A stretch of DNA of 64,000 nucleotides, taken from assembly GCA_026214975.1 (NCBI GenBank), contig CM047813.1, positions 28,342,797-28,406,796 of the forward strand, read 5' to 3'. The notes beneath the pieces are model-generated. The model searched no databases. It saw only the letters and a list, made by a program, of their open reading frames with translations, and was not told where the DNA came from. Positions within the stretch are counted from its first letter, which is position 1, and each line of letters opens with the position of its first letter. The translations under genes were made by a program, and so were the position numbers. This stretch comes from Gentiana macrophylla. Its lineage: Eukaryota > Streptophyta > Magnoliopsida > Gentianales > Gentianaceae. Below are positions 12,421 through 23,006 of this stretch, piece after piece.

Positions 12421-12789
12421 GAATCACACAAATTAAGAAAATAATTAATATTGTATTGAAAATGTATTTTTTTTATTGGAAATGTAAATGTTTTGTTGTA
12501 AATGAGTTTTTATTATTGGAATTATGTTTTTTTTATTGGAGATATAAATATTTTATTGGTAAAGGAGGAAAAAATAATAAATGTTGTATTGGAAATGTAA
12601 AATGATAGATAAATAAAAAAATAACAAAACTAAAATGAATGAGATAAAAAAGAAAGAGCGATAGTCAAAAACACAAAATAGACTTAATTAGGTAAATAGA
12701 GATACTAAGGAATCTTATTTGATTATAAGGGACACAAATTAGATAGATAGACTAAAATCATTTTAATGAAGGAATAAAATAAAACAAAA

Positions 12790-13023
12790 TAAAATAAAGG
12801 GAAGAGACGCTTTTTTTTCTTTTTATTTTTTTATTTTTTTTAGCAATGAAGCCGCTGTGGTTTTTAATTTAATTTATTTTTTATTTTTATTTTTTTGAGC
12901 ACGGAAGACGCTGAATATGGTTTGTTTCTTTTTTTTTTTTTTTTGGAGCAGGAAAGGCGTTGAATGTTTTTTTTTTTTTTTTTTTTTTTTTTTTTCTGGA
13001 CGCCGAGACGGTGTGTTTTTTTT
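12790..13023. repeat. T-tract repeats with GACGC/GGCGTT words
   Basis: Four poly-T tracts (the longest about 33 T near 12967-12995) separate short GC-rich phrases such as GAGCACGGAAGACGCTGAAT and GAGCAGGAAAGGCGTTGAAT. The phrases are related, so this is a degenerate tandem repeat of 50-60 bp. It directly precedes the iteron array. Confidence 0.5.
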
Positions 13024-14210
13024 TTCCCGGTGACCACCGCGATAAATTGACCACCCGATGCAACGACCACCCCATGCAAAGACACCGCGATCAAGTGACA
13101 CCGCATTGCAGAGACATCGCGAAATTATGACATTTGAGGATGCAAAGACACCGCGATGCAAAGACATCGCGATGAAGTGACACCGCGATGCAGAGACACC
13201 GCGATTGACCACCGAAATCAAATGACCACCCGATGATGCAACGACCACCGTGATGCAATGACCACCCTAATGCATTGACCACCGTGATGCATTGACCACC
13301 TCGATGTAGAGACACCGCGATCGCAGGCGCGCCGATGAATTGACACCGCGATGCAAACTCCCCTGCCCCATCCTTTGACCATGCTTACTGGCTTGAATCC
13401 AGGGTAATAAACATTGCAAACTTGACGGATGAGAAGCCTGGTCAGAAGAGTTCCAACCTTTGTTGCCCGCCGGCGAGTGAGTCTCATCGACAACCGCGAT
13501 CGCATGACCACCCCGATCAGACACCGCGATCGCGATGACCACCCTCGATGTAGAGACACGCGATCAGCGGACCACCATCGATCGCGAGACACCGCGAGAC
13601 ACCGCGATGAAGTGACACCGCGATCTGAGACACCGCGATGAAATGACACCGTATTGCGAGAGACACCGCGATCTGAGAGACACCTGATGAAGTGACACCG
13701 CGATGCATGAGACAACCGCGATCTGAAGCGCCTCGATGAAGTGACACCGTGATGCGAGACACCGCAATGCAGATGACCACCCGCGATCACGAGAGACACC
13801 GTGATCGCAGCTGACCACCCCGATCTGAGACCACAACACGATTCAGATGAGCACCCCCGATCAGAGACACCGCGTGCAAAGACACCGCGATGCTTGACCA
13901 CCCTGCATCCATTGACCACCACGATGCACGCGGCCACCCCGATCTGAGAGACACCGCGATCTGATGACCACCTCCGATCTGAGAGACACCGCGATCACGA
14001 CCACCCCGATCAGGTGACACCACGATCACGAGACATCGCGATGTTATAACATTTGACGATGCGAGAGACACCGCGATGAAGTGACACCGCGATGAAATGA
14101 CACCGCGTTGCGAGCACAACGCGATCGCGTAGACACCGCGATGAAGTGACACCGCAATGCAGGTGACATTTGATGATCCGACATCGCAATTAAGCAATAC
14201 CGCGATGACA
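13024..14210. repeat. GC-rich iteron array, unit ~12-16 bp (TGACACCGCGATG)
   Basis: Dozens of irregularly spaced copies of GACACCGCGATG or GACCACC-CGATG, joined by short linkers such as AAGT, CAGA or CTGAGA, fill this stretch. A 130-bp unique island at about 13353-13490 interrupts them. Units vary by one or two bases rather than being exact, so the array is not a plain microsatellite. Long open frames on both strands exist only because the repeat lacks stops; their translations are repeats of RCHFIAVS-like phrases, and I reject them as proteins. Read on the - strand the unit is GGTGTCACTTCATCGC, close to GGTGTCACTGCATAAAA at 14.86-14.94 kb. CG content is far above the surroundings. Confidence 0.85.
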
Positions 14211-14299
14211 TTTGATATTTTTCTCGACTTGATTTGAAAATTGATTTCTTTTCTTCATAAAATCGACTTCAAACGGCTATATCACGGTTGAGCCAAAAT

Positions 14300-14450
14300 T
14301 GTACACCCAACAACCATCATGATGCATTGACCATCGCGATGCATTGACATGTGAAGATGATGTGACATGTAACGATGCAAATGACATTTGAGGATGTTAT
14401 GACATTTGACGATCAGTTGACATTTGACGATGAAAAGACATGTAAATTAA
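14300..14450. repeat. AT-rich derivative of the iteron array
   Basis: TGACATTTGACGATG and GATGCATTGACATG phrases recur about eight times. They look like iterons in which CGCGG has drifted, and they link the main array to the next copies downstream. Confidence 0.55.
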
Positions 14451-14832
14451 GGTTGTAAGTGAGCCAGGCTACTCGTGGTGGTACTCGTACTCGACTCAAG
14501 AGAGAGTTTGACTCGATTCGATTTTTTCGAGTTCGAATTGAGTCGAGCTACTCGAATAATTAACCGAGCCGATCTCAAGTTTTAAAACATAGTAATCGAG
14601 TACCTCACGAGCTAATCGGGCTTCATTAATTAAATATTATTTTTATAATTCAAATAGTATTATTCGAGTCTAGTATTAGACGAGTCAAGCTCGATCTTGC
14701 CATATTTTAATAAAAATTAAATGAATTCCAAGAAAACAATCGAGCTTACGAGGTATATAGAGTGCTTAGCGAGTCAAGTTCGATCTCGTCTTTTTATGGC
14801 TTGATCGAGCTCGAGCCGAGTTTCGAAATTTT
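14450..14832. repeat. GAGCTCGAG-rich MITE relic (hAT-like)
   Basis: The stretch is full of ACTCGA, GAGCTACTCGA and GATCGAGCTCGAGCC words on both strands, and opens with AAGGTTGTAAGTGAGCC. This composition is typical of a common plant hAT-type MITE. The ends are too decayed to define a target duplication. Confidence 0.45.
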
Positions 14833-14854
14833 TATACAATCAGAGAAATCGTTT

Positions 14855-14945
14855 TATGCAGTGACACCCAATAACAACATTTTATGCAGTGACACCCAAC
14901 GACACCAACATTTTATGCAGTGACACACATTATGCAAATGTCACT
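14855..14945. repeat. Three TTTTATGCAGTGACAC iterons
   Basis: ATTTTATGCAGTGACACCCAA occurs about three times in 90 bp (the last as GTGACACACA). It is the AT-rich form of the 13.0-14.2 kb unit. Related GATGCAGTGACATCAATGTAG and ACAGTGACATCAATGTCATT occur singly at 15.57 and 16.47 kb, and GTGTGTCACAAAT and GTGTCGCTTATAAAC at 17.23-17.27 kb. Confidence 0.6.
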
Positions 14946-16170
14946 TTTTTTCAAAGTAAATAAACAAGCATCATAAAGGTAAATCCATACAAAGCAAAAG
15001 AAAATTGAAACAAAATAGCCATGATGAAAAAGTATACCAGATTCTGGAATTCACTCACAACAAATATAAGTTCAAAGCCCCAAGTGACCAACCTTTTTAA
15101 TTATTTCTTTATGCTACTAATTATCATGACAACAACACAAAAGACAGAATAGGCAGCATCCCAGATAGAACCTCACCAGGAGCGTATGCAGTCACAGCTG
15201 TCCATCCATCAGGCCACATTCAATCACGCCAATTACCTGTTTGATACTTGTTATATATATACATATAAAAACAAAAACACGGAGTATATAACTGGTAATT
15301 ACACAAGTGAACGGAAGAAAAATGAGTACCTGAATTAATCATAGGTTCAATGGAAAAGGTTTGGCCAGCCTTCATTAATCATTACACCAACTGCTATATT
15401 TCTGAAAAAGATAATAAATTGACTTAAGTTCTTCACCTTCCCAGACAAGATTGCATACTCTAACAGTTCATCCACTATTCTTTTGTAACTCGTTTATTCT
15501 TCCGCAACATCTTTTTGCTTTACGGTATGTTGAATCATAAATCTGAAAAGAAAAAAAAATCGACGTGATGCAGTGACATCAATGTAGAATGGAAAAGACG
15601 GTAAGGTTGACACAAACTATACAAAGTTTTCACGATGATACTCAAAATGTAAAAGAAATATCAAGACCAAAAGCTTTGAACAAAAGTGAAGAGTCAAACA
15701 CTTTTTAGATTTGTTCTTTGCTACCGTATGTGTAGCATGCTTTACCTTTTGGTTACTAAATCAAACATATTGTCTTTTTTATCTCCTCAACATATACCTT
15801 AGAATTCCATCGATCGGTTGTATTATGGTGGATCAAGTAGTCGCCACGTTCACAATCTCTTCATATATCCCTTGCTTCAACCTTCATGTCCGAATGCTAT
15901 TGATGTTGCATTTCTTTGTGCTCTTGCACTTATAATAACCTCTGTCATTACCACGACTTCTTGTTATATACTTACGGAGCATGTCATTTCGGTGTTGATT
16001 TTTTTTCCTTTCCCATCACATGTGATTTGCTAGTAATATGTTGGCCCTGTTATACAAATACATTAAAGGACTATCACCATTCATATCGAAGTAGAAGCAC
16101 AACAAAAGTGCATAACGTCCACAAATTTCATTTAAATTGCATAAAATCTAGTTGATTAAAAGGCAAATTG
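14946..16170. other. No recognisable gene
   Basis: AT-rich sequence. Short + strand frames at 15711-16155 give hydrophobic peptides with no family resemblance and no start context. Nothing supportable apart from the single iteron-like site at about 15567. Confidence 0.4.
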
Positions 16171-16178
16171 AACTTTAC

Positions 16179-16418
16179 CTAAAAGACAGAGACTTTATAA
16201 TTGAGTTTCTTTCGACTCTCATCCAAAAGCCCATACATGTTCCTTCTGTGAAGTAGAGCTTCACCTTCAAAGATACGACGAGGGTCCTTCTCTTCCACAG
16301 TGAGAAGATTCCTAGCATTGTTTCGGATACAGCTCAGAGCATATTGAACTCTCCATAGTTCCCTTTTTGCAGCGAAGCCCGTATTCCCCACAACATCAAG
16401 AATGACACTACACCAAGA
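16179..16418 (-). pseudogene. Ribosomal protein S9 (uS4) gene fragment
   Basis: On the - strand the sequence reads [19 protein letters not shown], then [22 protein letters not shown] and YGLLDES-KKLNY. This matches the central part of cytosolic 40S ribosomal protein S9 (uS4), which binds 18S rRNA in the small subunit, from the VGEYGL position to the LDESQNKLDY position. About 70 of some 195 residues are present. Residues that are normally invariant are changed (a Cys in the ALSR block, His-Arg-Arg in the ALLRRMNRYG block), and the frame ends in TAG at 16179. No N- or C-terminal exons were found nearby, so this is a fragment, not a working gene. A GTAAAG directly after the stop could be an old splice donor, which suggests the copy came from genomic DNA rather than mRNA. 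Confidence 0.8.
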
Positions 16419-16605
16419 AAGACTACAATTATTTTACAAAGCTAGCAAATTTATGTGTCCAAATGTATATACAGTGACATCAATGTCATTGCATCAATTT
16501 TATTCCAAATCATACTCAACAATATGCTCCAGAATATCTAGCAACAATTACATTTAGGACATAACCTCCACTGCAGACAATTCTAAAAAGGGAAATGGTA
16601 TTCTT

Positions 16606-17082
16606 TTAATTTGCCAGAAAATGTTTGAATTGGAAAGTTTTATACACAAAGCAAACATGAGAGGAATAATTGAACAAACAAAACATGACATTAATTACCT
16701 GCTGAATACTTTCTCTTTGGGCCCAAAGTTCAGAAGGAGGATTCAAGAACTCATAAGTAAATCCATTACTCTGCCTGTATAATTCCCCAAATTCCTCCAT
16801 ATTATGAATCCCACTTCCTAAAAAGCAATTTTCTTGGCCAAAATCCAGGATTCTGTAGGTGTAACAACACCATCAGGTCCCTACACCAGCACGCCCACAA
16901 CCAACTACGATCCAGATCTCAAGCAAACCGTCTTCTTCTCCTTCCGATGATTCCGTCATTGAAGTATATTGCTTCGAAAAATTTCTGGATGGAAACAAGC
17001 TTCGAATTGCTCCTTTGTGAGAATCTGTGCCACTAATTGGATCAAAATGTGACACTGTTATCGGCGGCGGCGGCGCCGACAT
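16606..17082 (-). pseudogene. Unidentified gene-like fragment, two pieces
   Basis: Two - strand pieces look coding but I recognise neither. The first, from ATG at 17082, encodes MSAPPPPITVSHFDPISGTD, a serine-rich stretch, then GLLEIWIVVGCG, and stops at 16873. The second, 16698-16860, encodes GELYRQSNGFTYEFLNPPS and ELWAQRESIQQ and ends at a good splice donor (CAG|GTAATT, about 16698). A possible acceptor (TTACACCTACAG) lies at about 16860. They may be exons of one gene or captured fragments of two. The proximity of the S9 fragment and of iteron-like ends at 17.2 kb favours captured fragments. Confidence 0.4.
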
Positions 17083-17336
17083 TTGGGAAATTGATTTTCG
17101 AGTTCAGTCACTCAGGAAGAAAGACGGAGAAGAACGAGTCGTGGAGTCGAATTAAACGATTAAGAAGCGATTTGAAAGCAAGCTGCAGGGGAAGAAGAGT
17201 ATAGAAGGGCAATTTAGGAAATCGAGATAAAATGTGTCGCTTATAAACAAATAAGATTTAGGTGTGTCACAAATCATATTAAGTGTTATTAGTCGCTATA
17301 AACAAAAAACCATAAAAAAAAACAGTAGTTCTTAAA

Positions 17337-17445
17337 TAATGAAAAATTGTTGGATCCATAATAAATTAAGGATAAGATAGAAAAACGAATAATGAAAAAT
17401 TGTTGGATCCATAATAAATTAAGGATAAGATAAAAAAACGAGTAA
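17337..17445. repeat. 53-bp tandem duplication
   Basis: Two nearly identical units beginning GAAAAATTGTTGGATCCATA (17341 and 17394) and containing AATTAAGGATAAGATA. It lies about 100 bp upstream of the likely SnRK2 TATA box. Confidence 0.8.
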
Positions 17446-17537
17446 TAAATATTGCGTTGATAATGTAAAATTAGTTATATTATGAGATAAATAAAAAATA
17501 TATATGATAATTTATATTTTGAGACAGTAAAATATAG

Positions 17538-17545
17538 TATAAATA
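17538..17545 (+). promoter_or_regulatory. Candidate TATA box of the SnRK2 gene
   Basis: TATAAATA, followed about 25-45 bp later by a pyrimidine-rich leader (CCACTCCTTTTCCTCTTCC), which is typical of plant transcription starts. It is 540 bp upstream of the start codon, leaving a long 5' leader with several short upstream ATGs. Confidence 0.45.
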
Positions 17546-18084
17546 AAGAAATAAATTCCACTCCTTTTCCTCTTCCACACATTTCTTCGTCTTTCTGTTC
17601 CTTTCTTTTCTCCCTTCCCTTAAGCTGCTATGGGAGCTCGAGCTATGGAGGGGGGGGGAAATGGTTGAGCTTAAAGTCTAAAACCAAAAAGCAGTCTTCT
17701 TCACGAGAGATGTCAGCCTAGCTGTACACATATGCGTAGTATGTATATATAGTTCATGATCGTCGTCATCAATTATGGAAGTGACAGCTTAAAAGATCCA
17801 TAAAAAAAGGTGGAATTCGGTGGCAGGTGTGTGGTGTGGGTATAGCTTCACGGGCTATAGGAAGTCGCTGTCATTTTCTTCAAACCTACTACTTGATTTC
17901 ACTTCAATTGTGTGGACAATTGTTTGCCACCTTATAATTGTGGGGTAAAAATTTAGGGTTTCTTCTAGATGTGGTGCTAGCTAGATGCTGAGCTGATCAT
18001 GGTGACGAGGTCTTCTTAATTAAAGAGTTGGCTTTGCTTTTTGGAAATAGAGGAGTATATTATTTGTGTGTGGCAATTGGCATG

Positions 18085-20834
18085 ATGGATAGAACAGCTG
18101 TGACAGTTGGACCAGGGATGGACATGCCTATAATGCACGACAGTGATCGGTATGAGCTTGTTCGTGACATTGGTGCTGGGAACTTTGGGGTTGCAAGGCT
18201 AATGCGAGACCGGATGACCAACGAGCTTGTTGCTGTTAAGTACATCGAGAGAGGTGATAAGGTTTGATGAAATCCTAGTTTCTTTCTTTTTGATTAGTAT
18301 TTGCTTTAGAACGTTGGTCTGTGAATCGTTACTGAAGCTTAATTTCTTGTGGGGTTTCTCCTGACTAATCAAGTAAACAAAACAGAGCATTTGTTTTTAC
18401 GTTGGTAATTGTGGATTAAGAAGGTGACAAAAAATGCTTACAATTACCAAGAATGAAGTTGAAAATTTGTATCTTGGTGTTGTTTGTAAAAGGCCAGAAA
18501 TGCCCGTGAAATCTTCATTTTTTTCACGGTTTGCATTCCTGGGGATGGGGCTGAGATTCAATATTTGTCAGTTGGTGGCTGAATATCCATGCAGTTGAAG
18601 TAGCAGTTAAAGGCCTCTTTTCCCTTGTTTAAGCATGTTTGCTTTGAAGAATTGAGCACCCTTCGAATCAGGGAAGTCCTTTATGGACTAGTTTTCAATT
18701 GATTGTGTTGTGGCATCTGTACTTGAACTTAGAACTTTAAGGTGCTAAATGTTTGTTGCTTAAGATTTCATCCACTTGTCTTGATTTCTTTCAATTATTT
18801 GGCTCTTGATTTCATTCATTCTGTGACATCTTTATGAATATCTTTGTAATCTAGTAATCTTATGCTAAAAATATGGCAGATAGATGAAAATGTTAAAAGA
18901 GAAATCATCAATCACCGATCCTTGAGGCATCCAAACATAGTCAGGTTCAAAGAGGTAATGAACTTCCAAACTTATCTTTTGAGAAAAAAAAGAAGTGGGA
19001 TTAGGGGTATTTCTTGAGTGCTTAATTTTGTTCATTCCAATGATACTCTAGGTCATATTGACGCCTACTCATTTGGCCATAGTCATGGAATATGCCTCTG
19101 GAGGCGAGCTGTTTGAACGGATATGCAATGCAGGTCGTTTCAGCGAGGATGAGGTTGATACCTGATTCATTAAGTTCATTTTCTAGTGTTTCTTGTGCAT
19201 GTTTACTGATGAATGTTTCTATCTTGTGCTGCAGGCTCGATTTTTTTTCCAACAACTTATATCCGGTGTCAGCTTTTGTCATGCTATGGTACTGTTGATC
19301 TTGTATAAGACTAGATGAAACTCATAGTCTGAAGTATTCTCTCTCTGTTTTATTTTTGTGTGTGAATGATTCTATTTATCTTTCACCGTGAAGCAAGTTT
19401 GTCATCGTGACTTGAAATTGGAGAACACGTTGCTGGATGGAAGCCCTGCTCCTAGACTAAAAATCTGTGATTTTGGATATTCCAAGGTGCCAACTTGCTT
19501 TCTTTCTCATCTCTTAGTTTCTATATATTGAAATGCTTCTCCACACAACCATTGTTGATTGCTCTGAGACTATTTATTGGGGATATTGTCCATGGGAAAA
19601 TTTTCTTATAAGAATACCGCATTATATTGCAATATTAGCTTTACCATAGGCGAATGGCAACTTCAGTAGTTCCACTCCTTATCTTATCTTCTCCTTTTTT
19701 AAAAACCTTTTTCCCTTTTCAAGTTGATTGTGTATATATTTTCATAGCATATGACTCCTTTTTTCTTTATGTTCAGTCCTCGGTGCTGCATTCCCAGCCA
19801 AAGTCAACTGTTGGTACACCTGCATATATTGCTCCTGAAGTGCTGCTTAAGAAAGAGTATGATGGAAAGGTAATCAATTACTTCATTGAATACATAAACA
19901 CTTGATAAAAAAAGGTTTCTATGGAATGTGTCGACTTCATTGCAATTATTTAGGCCGAAAAGAATGAGCGTTGCTTTCAGAGTCTTGATTACCAGTATTA
20001 GAAGGCTTATATCATTCACACTTGGATATTAAGATAAACTTCATATGTGTGCAATTTAATTGTTATAGATAGCAGATGTGTGGTCATGTGGAGTTACTTT
20101 ATATGTCATGCTTGTGGGAGCATATCCTTTTGAGGATCCAGACGAGCCTAGGAATTTCCGCAAGACAATACAGGTAACTCTCTTGTTTCATTTGTTTAAC
20201 CATTTTTTCAATGTACCTGATGATGTCTATTTGGATTCTTGCAGCGAATCCTGAATGTACAATACTCGATTCCTGATTACGTGCATATATCCCCAGAATG
20301 TCATCATCTCATTTCAAGGATTTTCGTTGCTGACCCTGCAAAGGTTAACTTGTTGCTTCCCTTTTCTAAATTGCATTTTTGCTATCCATTTATGCTCTGT
20401 CACACATATACACTCCCACTATGTGCAAGAAAGTAGAAATGAAACAGCTTTTCTTCAATGATTGTACCGCGAACAATTTCTTTTTCGTTGGTGGTTCTCG
20501 TTTCGTGATGAGGGTGTGGTATTTGTATTTGTTTCAACAGAGGATTAACATTCCAGAGATCAAGAACCATGAGTGGTTTCTGAAGAACCTTCCTGCAGAT
20601 CTTGGTGATGATAATACGATGAACGACCAGTACCAGGAAGCAGATAAACCTTCTCAGAGCCTGGATGAGATAATGCAGATAATAACAGAGGCAACTATTC
20701 CACCAGCTGGGGCCAACAATCTCGGTCAGTTCCTAACTGGTAGCTTGGATGTTGATGATGACATGGAAGACGACTTAGAGAGTGATCCCGATCTTGACGT
20801 TGATAGCAGCGGAGAGATCGTGTATGCATTGTAA
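18085..20834 (+). CDS. SnRK2.6 (OST1-like): SnRK2.6/OST1-type protein kinase
   Basis: ABA-activated Ser/Thr kinase; in the family it phosphorylates anion channels in guard cells and ABF transcription factors, and is held off by PP2C phosphatases. Nine exons join in frame: 18085-18261, 18880-18954, 19052-19153, 19235-19288, 19394-19486, 19777-19869, 20069-20173, 20245-20343, 20541-20834. All introns are GT-AG and phase 0, giving 363 aa (Arabidopsis OST1 is 362). Visible: glycine loop GAGNFGVA, catalytic Lys52 (VAVKYI), HRD 140-142, DFG 162-164, and activation loop [19 protein letters not shown] with Ser177 at the position of OST1 Ser175. The C-terminus has the SnRK2 box and an acidic ABA box ([11 protein letters not shown]...[11 protein letters not shown]), which places it in subclass III. 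The start is MDRTAV at 18085; an ATG one codon earlier would add a Met. All key residues are intact, so it should be functional. The MBOAT gene is convergent, 449 bp downstream. Confidence 0.96.
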
Positions 20835-21282
20835 GGGTTTTACACAAGATTCTTCGGTTAAAAGAGTCTCTATTGCATCAGAATGTTCAAGGAGTGATAC
20901 AATAGAAACTCTTCATATAAGAATTTCTCAGGCCAGTTAACCTGGGCAGCTTTTGCATTTGTAGATTGTTGTTATTGGTAGGTATGTCTTATCCAAACCT
21001 GGAATATCTCAATTTACACTAGTAAGCTGTAACATTAGTTGAAACCCTGTTTGAATTTGATGGTTAAGATTCATGTCTTGATATTAGATGTTTTTCTTAG
21101 TAGTATTCAACACCTATGCAGATCCATAAAATGAGACGATGTAATTCGATAATGGATTACACAATCACAATCAATCATTTTTACTGAACAAAAACTAGAG
21201 TCACAATATTGGGTGCTTAAATTCAAAATTAACAAAACGAAAGAGATGGCGGATGGCCGTTTGAACTTTATATCCATATAAT

Positions 21283-22863
21283 CTACTTGGAATGTCTCTT
21301 TGTTTGAGCATCAGCAATGTGGAACATCAGCTTAGTTCCAATATAAAACGAAAAAAACAATCCGCAAAATGTAGGCAACCCTTGCTTTTGCAAGAATCTG
21401 GAAACAAACAAATTCATGTTTGAAGGACCAATAACAAAGCCAACAAGATTAGCCACCATGAGACAAGTGATTGTAACAGCACCAGCTATTGCATTGAGTT
21501 CACGGAACACACAGCTCCCGAAAGCACTCTGTACCTGAAAAGATTTTGCCACCGATTTCACAAGCATCTCCGGTACAAAGAATAGACATGTCAACCAAGC
21601 CCAAGATAGAAGCTTCCATTCTAAATCATGCCATATGGCTACAAATGTGAAAACCACCCACACATTTAGCAGCTTTCTTTGAGCCCCTCCAAGAGGAATA
21701 TACATATACCTAACAAGCCATTTGTTAAAGGAAGCATGCCAGTTTTTCCAGAAGATTTCAAGGCTATAACAGTTATTCAAACACTTAGGCATATTCTCAG
21801 GGGCTTCAATCCCATTCATCAACGACCAAAACCGAAAGTATCTCCAAATAAGGAAAAACTTAAGCCACATAAAGTTGAGGACACCATATCCAACAATGAA
21901 GTTATCCATAGGAGACAATTGCTTCCATACACTACTAATCGCAAAGGCGTTGTAGTAAAACAAGTGTGTCATTACTTCCATTAGCAACAAACCAAGAGCC
22001 AAACGCAAACCATACCACATAACGTCTCTAACCAAATAACTATTCTGAGAAGTACCCAACTGAGAGGCAAAAGCATTAAAGCTTATAATTGGACCTGCAA
22101 TATAAAGTGGAGCATAAACTAAGTAACACAAGTACATGATCAGACAAAACTTGTCATTCGGGACGCTTCGTTCCTGTAGTACCAAATAACATGTATTTCC
22201 TCCGGATGAACACGTATTGCAACGTTGGACATGTTTCTTCAGATCGAAACGATTGTACTGCTCAGCCCAATGGTAGTCATAACCATAGCTAATCATGCGT
22301 AAAACTACGAAGTTGAAGCAGATATGCCATCTAAAAGTACCACGAAACTCGTCCAAGAAACTGAATCCTTGCCAAAAACTGGAAAATTTATATCCTTCAT
22401 ACACACGATTATATATAAGAAAGAAGAGGTTAAAAACCCAGAGCATGAATGGAAAGTATCTTGTCCTGCCAAATATCTTCACCAAAAGGAAATTAGCTGT
22501 AGCAATAATTAGGATGAATATGACACAAGCTCCGTGCAGATATGATAAATATGTCAAAGATATTACTAGCCAGATAATTGACATCCCTTTTGATTTTAAA
22601 GAAAAGAAACTTCGCAGAGTACTTGCTATAAGTGTAAATATTCCGAAAACAACAGAAAGAATTGGTAAATTCCCTCTGAAGTTTCTCCATTGGGAATCGG
22701 AGACATCATTGAGACGATTACCGATCCATCCAGAACGTAAACCGTGCAGCTTCAAGTAATGATCGTGAGAAAGTTGGAGAGAGCGACGAATGACAAAGGC
22801 GTAAAAGAAAACGACATAGAGAATGATAAAAGCAAGCTCTCGTCGTCGCCAGGAGCTCTCCAT
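21283..22863 (-). CDS. MBOAT O-acyltransferase, GUP1/HHAT-like
   Basis: Membrane-bound O-acyltransferase family protein, 526 aa, in one exon. The family moves fatty acyl groups in the ER membrane. Yeast GUP1 remodels GPI-anchor lipids and animal HHAT palmitoylates Hedgehog; the plant substrate is not evident from sequence. Many hydrophobic segments run from residue 12 to the end. Residues ~335-385 hold the conserved WLKFFLIWRYFRFW and FWKNWHASFNKWLVRYMYIP blocks. The invariant MBOAT histidine is His412 in FVAIWHDLEWKLL. I start at ATG 22863; the codon before it is GTG, and the gene begins just after a purine-free leader. A T-tract of about 50 bp lies upstream of the gene at 22940-23005. The frame is intact with no sign of decay. 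Confidence 0.9.
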   Translation of the reverse strand: MESSWRRRELAFIILYVVFFYAFVIRRSLQLSHDHYLKLHGLRSGWIGNRLNDVSDSQWRNFRGNLPILSVVFGIFTLIASTLRSFFSLKSKGMSIIWLVISLTYLSYLHGACVIFILIIATANFLLVKIFGRTRYFPFMLWVFNLFFLIYNRVYEGYKFSSFWQGFSFLDEFRGTFRWHICFNFVVLRMISYGYDYHWAEQYNRFDLKKHVQRCNTCSSGGNTCYLVLQERSVPNDKFCLIMYLCYLVYAPLYIAGPIISFNAFASQLGTSQNSYLVRDVMWYGLRLALGLLLMEVMTHLFYYNAFAISSVWKQLSPMDNFIVGYGVLNFMWLKFFLIWRYFRFWSLMNGIEAPENMPKCLNNCYSLEIFWKNWHASFNKWLVRYMYIPLGGAQRKLLNVWVVFTFVAIWHDLEWKLLSWAWLTCLFFVPEMLVKSVAKSFQVQSAFGSCVFRELNAIAGAVTITCLMVANLVGFVIGPSNMNLFVSRFLQKQGLPTFCGLFFSFYIGTKLMFHIADAQTKRHSK

Positions 22864-22937
22864 CACTCAAACACGGCGGCGGCCGGTGGACTCTGCTACT
22901 GAATGTATGCACCGCCGCTTCAAATCTGAGCTCCTAT

Positions 22938-22956
22938 GTTTTTTTTTTTACCTTTT

Positions 22957-23005
<49 letters not shown>
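22938..23005. repeat. Long T homopolymer
   Basis: Almost uninterrupted T for about 65 bp, broken by one ACC and one C. It lies 75 bp upstream of the MBOAT start codon. The length is likely to be unstable between assemblies. Confidence 0.8.

Positions 23006-23006
<1 letters not shown>

Noticed and set aside
12864..14197. Several long - strand and one + strand open frames over the iteron array (up to 239 codons)
   Set aside because: The repeat has few stop codons in any frame, and several overlapping frames are open at once with repeat-derived peptides. Not coding.
15711..16155. Three overlapping + strand frames with hydrophobic peptides
   Set aside because: Low-complexity AT-rich DNA, no family resemblance, overlapping in different frames.
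21679..22759. + strand frames antisense to the MBOAT gene
   Set aside because: Shadows of the long - strand frame; basic, low-information peptides.
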